Of a DNA stretch of 20,333 bases, positions 14,606-20,333 are shown in pieces. The stretch comes from a virus. Position numbers and translations under genes: made by a program. Within the stretch, counting starts at the first letter, position 1. Every line of letters begins with the position of its first letter. The DNA lies in the IMG/VR virus record IMGVR_UViG_3300021085_001660, positions 1 through 20,333 of that record, one strand, 5' to 3'. Below the pieces are notes generated by a model that worked only from the letters and a program-made list of their open reading frames with translations, was not told the DNA's origin and searched no databases.

Positions 14606-14678
14606 TATGTTTGGTCCTCGCATACTGAACCTCCTAGAGGACCACGGAAGTACCCCACTATGGGGTACTTTCTTTTTT
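14604..14678 (+). ncRNA. Structured 3' UTR, candidate pseudoknot with anti-Shine-Dalgarno loop and terminator
   Basis: Directly at the AAA+ ATPase stop codon, AGTATG (14604-14609) pairs with CATACT (14621-14626). The loop between them contains GGTCCTC (14613-14619), which pairs perfectly with GAGGACC (14637-14643); the U-A pair 14612/14644 extends it to 8 bp. This is an H-type pseudoknot topology. The linker left unpaired (14627-14636) is GAACCTCCTA, which contains the anti-Shine-Dalgarno sequence ACCTCCT. A terminator follows. A competing small hairpin (CCTC-CTA-GAGG, 14630-14640) is possible. I infer a 3'-UTR-derived regulatory RNA of about 75 nt, or a transcript-stabilising element; no known family was recognised with confidence. 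Confidence 0.4.
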
Positions 14679-14693
14679 AGGTTGACATTATAA
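14607..14693 (+). CDS. Possible 28-aa leader-like peptide through the terminator
   Basis: An ATG 1 nt after the ATPase stop opens a 28-codon frame (MFGPRILNLLEDHGSTPLWG, then TFFFRLTL) ending at TAA 14691-14693. It crosses the pseudoknot and the terminator stem and ends inside the next promoter. Start-stop spacing would allow coupled translation, but the Phe-rich end is simply the translation of the T-tract and the TPLWGT part that of the terminator stem. It is probably incidental to RNA structure. Confidence 0.15.
   Translation: MFGPRILNLLEDHGSTPLWGTFFFRLTL
14648..14678 (+). terminator. Rho-independent terminator after the AAA+ ATPase gene
   Basis: AGTACCCCA (14649-14657), loop CTA, TGGGGTACT (14661-14669) forms a 9-bp stem extended by an A-T pair, followed by TTCTTTTTT. 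It is the one clear intrinsic terminator in the window, and it abuts the uvsW promoter. Confidence 0.93.
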
Positions 14694-14710
14694 ACAAACG
14701 AGCATAAAAT
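14682..14710 (+). promoter_or_regulatory. Sigma70 promoter of uvsW, predicting a leaderless mRNA
   Basis: TTGACA (14682-14687), a 17-nt spacer and TAAAAT (14705-14710). A start site 7-9 nt downstream falls at 14717-14719, and the uvsW ATG is at 14719. There is no Shine-Dalgarno sequence. It follows the terminator T-tract directly and shares GGTTGAC with the two other promoters. Confidence 0.8.
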
Positions 14711-14718
14711 AATATACA

Positions 14719-16179
14719 ATGGCAAGAACAACGAAATTAGTAATTAAAGATGAGGTCAATGTTAGATTCACTGACCTTGACGTGCATACACGTCGAAAGA
14801 TTTCTGATGCACTAAAATTCTTTTTACCTTATGCTTATCATATGCCAGCATACAAATTAGGTAGATGGGACGGGTGTGTTAGGTTCTGCGACATAGGTGG
14901 CAGAAGTTATTTAAACTTACTAGATAAACTTTTACCTATTGTAGAAAAAGAAGGATACAATATAGAAGTAGAAGACCACAGGCACCCTTACAAATTTGAA
15001 TTTGCACCAGTAGTAGATACAGACTATGAAGATACTGCTTGGCCCAAAGGTCATACAGCAGAAGGATTGCCTGTTATACTTAGAGATTATCAAGTAGAAA
15101 TTATAAATCATTTTTTAAAGAACTTGCAAGGCTTACAAGAAGTAGCCACCGGAGCAGGTAAAACTCTTATAACAGCCGTGCTAAGTCATAAGTGTGAAGC
15201 ATATGGTAGAAGTATTGTTATTGTACCTAACAAGGATTTGGTAACTCAAACTGAAGAAGACTATAAAAATTTAGGATTAGATGTCGGAGTGCTGTATGGT
15301 GAAAGAAAAGAGTATGATAAGACTCACACTATATGTACTTGGCAAAGTTTAGCAATACTGGAAAAGAAAACAAAGAATGATGAAGCACCGATCCCAGTAG
15401 ATGAGTTTATGAAAGATGTTGTTTGTGTAATGGTCGATGAAGTACACAAAGCAAAAGCAGATGTGTTAAGAAATTTACTAGGAGGAGTGTTTGCTAATGT
15501 TCCTATCCGTTGGGGACTAACAGGAACTATACCCAAAGAGGAACACGAGTATGCAGGAGTTGTTAGCACATTAGGTAGTGTTATTAATCAACTTAGTGCA
15601 AGTGATTTACAAGAGCAAGGAGTACTTGCTAATTTGGATATAAGTGTATTGCAACTTATGGACACTCACGTAGGCTTTAACAGTTATGCTCAAGAGTTAA
15701 AATGGTTAGTAACCTCTCCTGAGAGAATAAAATTTTTAAGTGATATGGTTGGAAACTTATCCGGTTCCGGCAACACACTTATATTAGTTGACAGGATTAA
15801 AACTGGGCAACTGCTTATCGAACAAAATCCTGATTGGGTATTTGTTAGTGGTGAGATGAAAAGTGCTGATAGGAAAACAGAATACAAAGAAGTCAGTAAA
15901 ATGGATAACAAAGTGATAGTGGCAACATATGGAGTTGCATCAACAGGTATTAACATACCTAGAATTTTTAATTTAATCTTATTAGAACCTGGCAAAAGTT
16001 TTGTTCGTGTTATACAAAGTATCGGTAGAGGTATTCGTAAAGCACAGGACAAAGACTACTTGCAAGTTTTTGATATTACAAGTACTTTGAAATATAGTAA
16101 AAGGCATCTTACAGAACGTAAAAAGTTTTATAAAGAAGCAAACTATCCATTCAAGGTTACCAAAGTGGAGTACTTATGA
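14719..16179 (+). CDS. uvsW: UvsW superfamily 2 helicase
   Basis: A 486-aa helicase (T4 UvsW about 500 aa) that acts on branched DNA and R-loops in recombination-dependent replication and repair. An N-terminal domain (1-110) precedes the motor. Helicase motifs are in order: RDYQ (122-125), motif I ATGAGKT (143-149), motif II DEVH (240-243), motif III LTGT (267-270), motif V VATYGVASTGIN (401-412), motif VI QSIGRGIRK (433-441). It has its own sigma70 promoter whose start would lie at or within 2 nt of the ATG, so it is likely translated from a leaderless mRNA. It overlaps the next gene by 4 nt (ATGA). Confidence 0.96.
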   Translation: MARTTKLVIKDEVNVRFTDLDVHTRRKISDALKFFLPYAYHMPAYKLGRWDGCVRFCDIGGRSYLNLLDKLLPIVEKEGYNIEVEDHRHPYKFEFAPVVDTDYEDTAWPKGHTAEGLPVILRDYQVEIINHFLKNLQGLQEVATGAGKTLITAVLSHKCEAYGRSIVIVPNKDLVTQTEEDYKNLGLDVGVLYGERKEYDKTHTICTWQSLAILEKKTKNDEAPIPVDEFMKDVVCVMVDEVHKAKADVLRNLLGGVFANVPIRWGLTGTIPKEEHEYAGVVSTLGSVINQLSASDLQEQGVLANLDISVLQLMDTHVGFNSYAQELKWLVTSPERIKFLSDMVGNLSGSGNTLILVDRIKTGQLLIEQNPDWVFVSGEMKSADRKTEYKEVSKMDNKVIVATYGVASTGINIPRIFNLILLEPGKSFVRVIQSIGRGIRKAQDKDYLQVFDITSTLKYSKRHLTERKKFYKEANYPFKVTKVEYL

Positions 16180-16679
16180 ACATATTGACTGTTGAAAACA
16201 GAACATATAATTTAGATAACGTGCCAGATTCAGATGTGGATTTGAGATATTGTATAATGGACGCAGGAGATCCAGAATGGCTGGACTTTTATTTTCACCA
16301 ATTAATATTTTTAGAAAGTTTTTACTCACCTGCAATGGTTTTAAAAATAGGAGAGAGAACAGTTCAAATGCCAATTGATTGGAGCATAGCAATCTGCGAT
16401 GATGATATGTATAATGAAATTGAGATGCTACCTTTAACAAGTTTAAACAATAGAGGATTTCATACACCAGTATTTAATCCTTTAGAAAACAAGTCACCAA
16501 CGGTGATGCAAGTGGACGTGGTAAACATTTACCAAGATGTAAAATGGTTTTTTCCAAAGTTAAAACACGGACATATGATTACAGTACCTTTAGAGAATGG
16601 AAACACTCCTAGGTGTGCATTATTTTGCAAAGATATTAACAAGATTAATGATGTGTTAGACATCAGTGATTTATTTTAG
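16176..16679 (+). CDS. Conserved hypothetical protein downstream of uvsW
   Basis: A 167-aa protein coupled to uvsW by a 4-nt ATGA overlap. Notable stretches are KIGERTVQMPIDWSIAICDD (about 66-85), LTSLNNRGFHTPVFNP and KWFFPKLKHGHMITVPLENG, ending DVLDISDLF. I associate this pattern with a hypothetical family of marine T4-like phages, but its function is unknown to me. It has no signal peptide, membrane segment or enzyme motif. Co-transcription with uvsW suggests a role in DNA metabolism or gene expression; this is inference from position only. Confidence 0.75.
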   Translation: MNILTVENRTYNLDNVPDSDVDLRYCIMDAGDPEWLDFYFHQLIFLESFYSPAMVLKIGERTVQMPIDWSIAICDDDMYNEIEMLPLTSLNNRGFHTPVFNPLENKSPTVMQVDVVNIYQDVKWFFPKLKHGHMITVPLENGNTPRCALFCKDINKINDVLDISDLF

Positions 16680-16688
16680 GAGAATAAA

Positions 16689-17444
16689 ATGGCAGATAAA
16701 AAATATAATTATCATTTAGTAAGTGGAAGATATGGCGGAGAGTGTGTTGTTGGCACAGTATCCAAAGCCTTTGTAGATTATTGGAAACCTATTGTGGATG
16801 AAGATGGAGATGGAGACTTAATTGATTTTCTAACAGACTACGATATCGATCCTAGCACAGTTGAAGAGATAGAAGATCCAGAGGCAATGCCTTTACCCAC
16901 AGAAGACCCAGATGAGTTTGAGCCTGGTGCTTGGTTTAATTATGAGGATAAAGAACACATCAACGGACCTTATGCAGATGCAGGTCTAAGTGTTTATCCT
17001 ATAAATGAAGATGGCGAAGAAGATTACGATAATGCAGAAGAAATAGATTTTGACGATGTTTATTGTTACAGTAGCAGGGAATGTTATATGACAGAAGATA
17101 TCAGCGATGTAGAAGATCCTGAAAACTATAGTCCTGTGTTAGCATTTCATAGTGGAGAGAAAGGTCAGTTTTTTGATTTCAAATTAGAGTTAGATGAGCC
17201 GTTTGATGCTAGGTTGTTAGCAACTCAACAAGTCGAAACTGATATGGGTTCTTTTATAGAATGTGTATGGTATGACGGCAAAGAAGTTGAATTGGAATAC
17301 GATTGGAATGACACAACCGGAAAAGGTTACTATGCTACTGTAGGTTACTTAAATAACAAGTGGCACGATGTGAATGCTCAAACGTTTGAACAGTTAGAAG
17401 AAGACGGCATCATAGAAGATTGGAGAGAAGAAACTACTCTGTGA
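16689..17444 (+). CDS. Highly acidic hypothetical protein
   Basis: A 251-aa protein with about 68 Asp/Glu against about 14 Lys/Arg by hand count, so strongly negative. The N-terminus (YNYHLVSGRYGGECVVGTVSKAFVDYW) looks like a compact domain; residues 36-135 are mostly acidic, including VDEDGDGDLIDF, which resembles part of a calcium-binding loop but lacks the acidic residue at position 12. The C-terminal 100 residues are mixed alpha/beta with many Trp and Tyr. A strong TTAGGAG site precedes the ATG. It may act as a DNA mimic or scaffold; neither is shown. The GTG of the next gene overlaps its stop codon. Confidence 0.75.
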   Translation: MADKKYNYHLVSGRYGGECVVGTVSKAFVDYWKPIVDEDGDGDLIDFLTDYDIDPSTVEEIEDPEAMPLPTEDPDEFEPGAWFNYEDKEHINGPYADAGLSVYPINEDGEEDYDNAEEIDFDDVYCYSSRECYMTEDISDVEDPENYSPVLAFHSGEKGQFFDFKLELDEPFDARLLATQQVETDMGSFIECVWYDGKEVELEYDWNDTTGKGYYATVGYLNNKWHDVNAQTFEQLEEDGIIEDWREETTL

Positions 17445-17884
17445 AAATATTAATTTATGGATTACCAGGAAGTGGTAAAACATACCTAGCAGAAATATTA
17501 GCAGAGTTGTTAGGAGACCAAGCAGTCCATTTAAATATAGATAGTATAAGAAAAGAGACTGGGTTTTTAAAATTGTATGATTCACAAGGCGAGTTGTTAG
17601 TACCTAATAAAATACAACAACTTGCAGAAGAATCAGTATTAGAAGGAAAGATTGTTATTGTAGATGGAATTTTTGCTAAAAGAAAAGACAGGGAGTTAAT
17701 GAATTTTGACTTTGAAATTTATCTAGACACCATTAAAAATGGCAATGCCAAATTAAGAGATGGCAATTATACTAGGTTAGCGGCTAGATATGAAGAACCA
17801 ATATCAGTTGACTATGCAGTAACAGAACAAAGAGACGACATCGATGCCCGAATAATTGTAGATAAACTAATGGAGAATAGATGA
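17441..17884 (+). CDS. P-loop kinase, APS-kinase-like (short paralogue)
   Basis: A 147-aa P-loop protein. I chose GTG 17441, which overlaps the previous stop (GTGA), because it gives VKILIYGLPGSGKTYLAE, collinear with the paralogue immediately downstream; a TTG at 17420 would add seven residues without parallel. Walker A is GLPGSGKT (7-14). NIDSIRKETG (30s) and IVIVDGIFAKRKDREL correspond to APS-kinase-like regions, but the latter lacks the FISPxR pattern. The C-terminal part (EIYLDTIKNG and EPISVDYAVTEQRDDIDARI) matches the downstream gene well, so the two arose by duplication. Substrate is unknown; it may phosphorylate a small nucleotide or sugar. Overlaps the next gene by 4 nt. Confidence 0.75.
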   Translation: MKILIYGLPGSGKTYLAEILAELLGDQAVHLNIDSIRKETGFLKLYDSQGELLVPNKIQQLAEESVLEGKIVIVDGIFAKRKDRELMNFDFEIYLDTIKNGNAKLRDGNYTRLAARYEEPISVDYAVTEQRDDIDARIIVDKLMENR

Positions 17885-18657
17885 GAGTACTAATATTTGG
17901 ATTACCAGGGAGTGGTAAAACATATTTGGCAGAACGACTAGTTGAATACCTAGGTGACAATGTTGCTTGGTTCAATGCAGATAAAGTTAGAGAAGAAGCA
18001 GACGATTGGGACTTCTCCGAAGAAGGTAGATTAAGACAAAAGCAAAGAATGGTAGACTTATGTGCTGAAGCAGAAGCAAAGGGCAAAATAGCAATAGCAG
18101 ACTTTGTATGTCCTTTTAGAAATGCAAGAATAGAATTTGATGCAGATTATGAGATATTTGTAGACACAATAAAAGAAGGCAGGTTTGAAGACACTAATAA
18201 AGTATTTGAAAGACCTTATGTGTCAGACTACAATGTACAAGAACAACGTGGTGATGTAGATGCTAAAATAATTGCTTACGAAATTGGACAAAGATTTATT
18301 TGGGACAACCAGGCACCCACTACACAAATGCTTGGAAGATTTCAACCTTGGCATCCTGGACACCAAGCACTATTTGATAGAGCACTGGCTAAACACAATC
18401 AAGTGTTTTTAATGGTAAGGGATATGCCAACAGATGAAAAGAATCCTTTTCCAGCATATCAAGTTATAGAAAACTTACAACAAAGTTTATGTAACTTCGC
18501 TGGTAAAGTAAAAATAGAGGTTGTACCTAACCTTTTAAACATAACTTATGGACGTGATGTAGGATACAAAATAGAACAAGAAGTTTTTGACGATGCAACA
18601 CACGATATAAGTGCAACTAAAATACGCGAACAAATGCGAAAAGAGGGAAAACTATAA
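17881..18657 (+). CDS. Bifunctional P-loop kinase and nucleotidyltransferase
   Basis: A 258-aa fusion. Residues 1-140 are an APS-kinase-like P-loop domain: Walker A GLPGSGKT (7-14), DFSEEGRLRQKQRM (44-57) and FVCPFRNAR (75-83), which resembles the FISPYR motif of adenylylsulfate kinase. Residues 148-258 are a cytidylyltransferase/NMN-adenylyltransferase type domain: GRFQPWHPGH (152-161, HxGH motif), YGRDVGY (223-229) and ISATKIR (243-249, the ISxTxIR motif). The kinase part is a paralogue of the preceding gene. The pairing suggests sequential kinase and nucleotidyl-transfer steps on one substrate, e.g. NAD or nucleotide-sugar metabolism; it is not an ATP sulfurylase by its motifs. It shares 1 nt (TAATG) with the MazG-like gene. 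Confidence 0.85.
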   Translation: MRVLIFGLPGSGKTYLAERLVEYLGDNVAWFNADKVREEADDWDFSEEGRLRQKQRMVDLCAEAEAKGKIAIADFVCPFRNARIEFDADYEIFVDTIKEGRFEDTNKVFERPYVSDYNVQEQRGDVDAKIIAYEIGQRFIWDNQAPTTQMLGRFQPWHPGHQALFDRALAKHNQVFLMVRDMPTDEKNPFPAYQVIENLQQSLCNFAGKVKIEVVPNLLNITYGRDVGYKIEQEVFDDATHDISATKIREQMRKEGKL

Positions 18658-18980
18658 TGGCAGACGACCACAGTATGGCAACAGCATACCACTTAATAAG
18701 AAAGATTACACAATGGCATCACGACAGGAACCTAATCGATGGTGCAACAGATAAGGATCAACTAGCAAAACTCATTCAAGAAATGGGCGAACTTAGTGAT
18801 AATATCTGTAAAGGCAATGATGTAGCAGATGATATAGGTGATATGATTGTAGTATTAATTAACATTGCTGAACGAAACAATCTCAGTATCGAAGATTGTT
18901 TGGAACAAGCATACAACGACATCAAAGACAGAAAAGGAAAAATGGTTGACGGAGTCTTTGTTAAAGAAGGAGATTTATAA
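18657..18980 (+). CDS. MazG-like nucleotide pyrophosphohydrolase
   Basis: A 107-aa all-alpha NTP pyrophosphohydrolase. The metal-binding pattern is EMGE (residues 42-45) followed by DDIGD (58-62) in KLIQEMGELSDNICKGNDVADDIGDMIVVL, then a helix LSIEDCLEQAYNDIKDRKGKMVDG typical of MazG-like proteins. Such enzymes hydrolyse (d)NTPs, and phage MazG has been proposed to affect host ppGpp or nucleotide pools. It overlaps the preceding and following genes by 1 nt (TAATG junctions), so it is one unit with the kinase/nucleotidyltransferase gene and metK. Substrate cannot be told from the sequence. Confidence 0.88.
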   Translation: MADDHSMATAYHLIRKITQWHHDRNLIDGATDKDQLAKLIQEMGELSDNICKGNDVADDIGDMIVVLINIAERNNLSIEDCLEQAYNDIKDRKGKMVDGVFVKEGDL

Positions 18981-20077
18981 TGTACGAATTTACAAGCGAA
19001 AGTGTTAGTAGTGGACATCCTGACAAAATTTCAGACCACATATCAGATGCAGTAGCAACATATCTTATCGACGGTAAGATGAATCACAGAGCGGCAGTTG
19101 AAACACTAGTTACTACAAATATGGTAACACTAGCAGGGGAATACAAAAGCGATAAGTTTGATAAAGATGTTATTGAACATATTGTGAGAAACGTTGTTAA
19201 GGATATTGGATACGAGCAAGACGGATTTCATTGGGCCAAGATGGCTGTTTACAATGAACTACACGGGCAGTCGTCAGACATTGCTTTAGGCACAGATGAC
19301 TTTGGTGCAGGTGACCAAGGACTTATGTTTGGATATGCTTGTGATGAGACACCAAACTATATGCCCAGTGCAATCTATTACAGTCACGAAATACTAAAGG
19401 CATTAGAAACTGCTAGACATAATGGAGCAGATTGGTTAGGACCTGACAGCAAAGCACAGGTTACTTTTAATTATGATAGTGTTGGCAAGCCTATTGATAT
19501 TAAGACAGTGGTATGTAGTACTCAGCATAGTGCAGAAGTAAGCATAGAAGACGTTAGAGAACGTGTAATGGACATTATACTGCCCGTTGTTAAAGACCAA
19601 GTACACCTATTAAAAACTGAATGGTTAATTAATCCAACAGGTAGATTTGTTATAGGTGGTCCAGATGGCGACACAGGGTTAACAGGTAGAAAAATTATTG
19701 TAGATACTTATGGCGGTTATGCACCACACGGTGGTGGAGCCTTTAGTGGTAAAGACTGTACCAAAGTAGACAGAAGTGCGGCTTATATGGCTCGCTACTT
19801 GGCAAAGAATATTGTAGCAAGTGGCAAGGCAAAAAATGCCACAGTACAATTAAGTTATGCTATTGGTGTAAAAGAACCAACTAGTATATATGTATATGCA
19901 GATGGTGAAGTAAGAAAAGAGTTTGCAGATTATTTTATGAACAATATTGATTTAACACCAAAAGGTATAATTGAAAGATTTAATTTATTTGATTTAGACT
20001 TGACCAAGACAACTAATTATGGACACTTTGGTAAGGAAGATATGCCTTGGGAACAAGTAGATATTTTTAATGACTGA
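18980..20077 (+). CDS. metK: S-adenosylmethionine synthetase
   Basis: A 365-aa enzyme (bacterial MetK about 385 aa) that makes S-adenosylmethionine from methionine and ATP. Conserved regions are intact: FTSESVSSGHPDK (residues 4-16), Glu41 in ETLVTTNM, GAGDQGLMFGYA (109-120), GGPDGDTGLTGRKIIVDTYGG (226-246) and GGGAFSGKDCTKVDRS (251-266), with the expected catalytic histidine, aspartates and lysines. The C-terminus is shorter. A GGAG site overlaps the end of the MazG-like gene, and the start is in a TAATG junction. SAM could feed nucleic-acid methylation, polyamine synthesis or riboswitch control; no methyltransferase or speD is in the window. It overlaps apt by 8 nt. Confidence 0.95.
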   Translation: MYEFTSESVSSGHPDKISDHISDAVATYLIDGKMNHRAAVETLVTTNMVTLAGEYKSDKFDKDVIEHIVRNVVKDIGYEQDGFHWAKMAVYNELHGQSSDIALGTDDFGAGDQGLMFGYACDETPNYMPSAIYYSHEILKALETARHNGADWLGPDSKAQVTFNYDSVGKPIDIKTVVCSTQHSAEVSIEDVRERVMDIILPVVKDQVHLLKTEWLINPTGRFVIGGPDGDTGLTGRKIIVDTYGGYAPHGGGAFSGKDCTKVDRSAAYMARYLAKNIVASGKAKNATVQLSYAIGVKEPTSIYVYADGEVRKEFADYFMNNIDLTPKGIIERFNLFDLDLTKTTNYGHFGKEDMPWEQVDIFND

Positions 20078-20333
20078 GTTAAACAAATATATTAGAACAG
20101 TCTTAGACTTTCCTATTGAAGGAGTTGAGTTTAGAGACATCACAAGTCTTTTGGAAACTCCTGAAGCATTTAATTTAGTGATGAAAGAGTTTGAAGATAT
20201 TTGTAATTTAACAGTTGCTGATTGTATTGTGGGAATAGAAAGCAGAGGATTTATTTTTGGTTCTCCTATTGCATTAAGTAAAAACATTCCGTTTGTACTT
20301 GCTAGGAAACCAGGCAAGTTGCCTAACCCTACA
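20070..20333 (+). CDS. apt: Adenine phosphoribosyltransferase (3' end outside window)
   Basis: An open frame of 88 codons runs from the ATG at 20070, which overlaps metK by 8 nt (ATGACTGA), to the end of the window. DFPIEGVEFRDITSLLETPE matches the Apt start (DFPxxGxxFRDITPLL), and IVGIESRGFIFGSPIAL with FVLARKPGKLP matches the core of the family. The PRPP-binding motif lies beyond the window, so it is partial. Apt makes AMP from adenine and PRPP. With MetK and the MazG-like enzyme it suggests adenine recovery and SAM or nucleotide supply. No ribosome binding site is obvious; translation is probably coupled. Confidence 0.93.
   Translation, partial: MTELNKYIRTVLDFPIEGVEFRDITSLLETPEAFNLVMKEFEDICNLTVADCIVGIESRGFIFGSPIALSKNIPFVLARKPGKLPNPT

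Noticed and set aside
14604-14660. Resemblance of CACGGAAGTA next to a CCTC/GAGG hairpin to the glutamine (downstream-peptide) riboswitch of marine bacteria and phages
   Set aside because: Only a short stretch matches what I recall of that motif, and the flanking stem does not fit its expected closing helix. Pseudoknot pairing explains the sequence better. An Rfam scan would settle it.
17420-17440. TTG at 17420 as the start of the short kinase
   Set aside because: The GTG at 17441 overlaps the previous stop and gives a start collinear with the paralogue; the extra seven residues have no counterpart.
1-20333. tRNA genes, CRISPR array, insertion sequences or integrase
   Set aside because: I saw no GTTCRANYC-like T-loop with cloverleaf pairing, no spaced repeats, and no transposase or integrase motif. 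Absence was judged by eye and not by a scanner.

Overview
The window is part of the genome of a T4-like tailed phage (myovirus), most likely marine. The gene content fits: a gp4-type head completion protein, both terminase subunits (gp16, gp17), gp32 single-stranded DNA-binding protein, UvsX, UvsY and UvsW, plus host-type metabolic genes. Base composition is AT-rich (about one third G+C by eye) and every supported gene is on the + strand, packed with 1-, 4- or 8-nt overlaps. The host cannot be read from the sequence. A complete TonB-dependent outer-membrane receptor points to a Gram-negative host. Several proteins resemble hypothetical proteins I associate with marine cyano- and pelagiphages, but this is from memory, without a search.

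Layout. (1) 1-7820, packaging and virion region: the tail of an unidentified gene, gp4, gp16, three unknown acidic or charged proteins, an SGNH-hydrolase-like protein, gp17, and a 472-aa probable virion protein. Several genes here have a T4-late-promoter-like TAAATA box at the preceding stop codon and almost no leader. (2) 7821-11207, recombination operon: a consensus sigma70 promoter and a hairpin leader precede gp32, uvsX, a small acidic ORF, uvsY and an unknown gene. (3) 11209-13501, accessory island: a TonB-dependent receptor with signal peptide, a bL33-like ribosomal protein, and an unknown 110-aa protein. (4) 13502-16679: a promoter-driven AAA+ ATPase, a structured 3' UTR (possible pseudoknot with an exposed anti-Shine-Dalgarno loop, then a terminator), a promoter that should give a near-leaderless uvsW mRNA, and a hypothetical gene. 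(5) 16689-20333, metabolism: a very acidic protein, two tandem P-loop (APS-kinase-like) paralogues with the second fused to a nucleotidyltransferase, a MazG-like pyrophosphohydrolase, S-adenosylmethionine synthetase (metK), and the start of adenine phosphoribosyltransferase (apt), cut by the window end.

Together the genes cover DNA packaging, recombination-dependent replication and repair, and reshaping of the host: outer-membrane uptake or surface change, ribosome composition, and SAM/adenine nucleotide supply. The most unusual content is the receptor plus bL33 pair at 11209-13162, the RNA element at 14604-14678, and the repeated pattern of late boxes that predict leaderless mRNAs. There are no gene-free stretches over 300 bases; no tRNA, CRISPR array or insertion sequence was seen.
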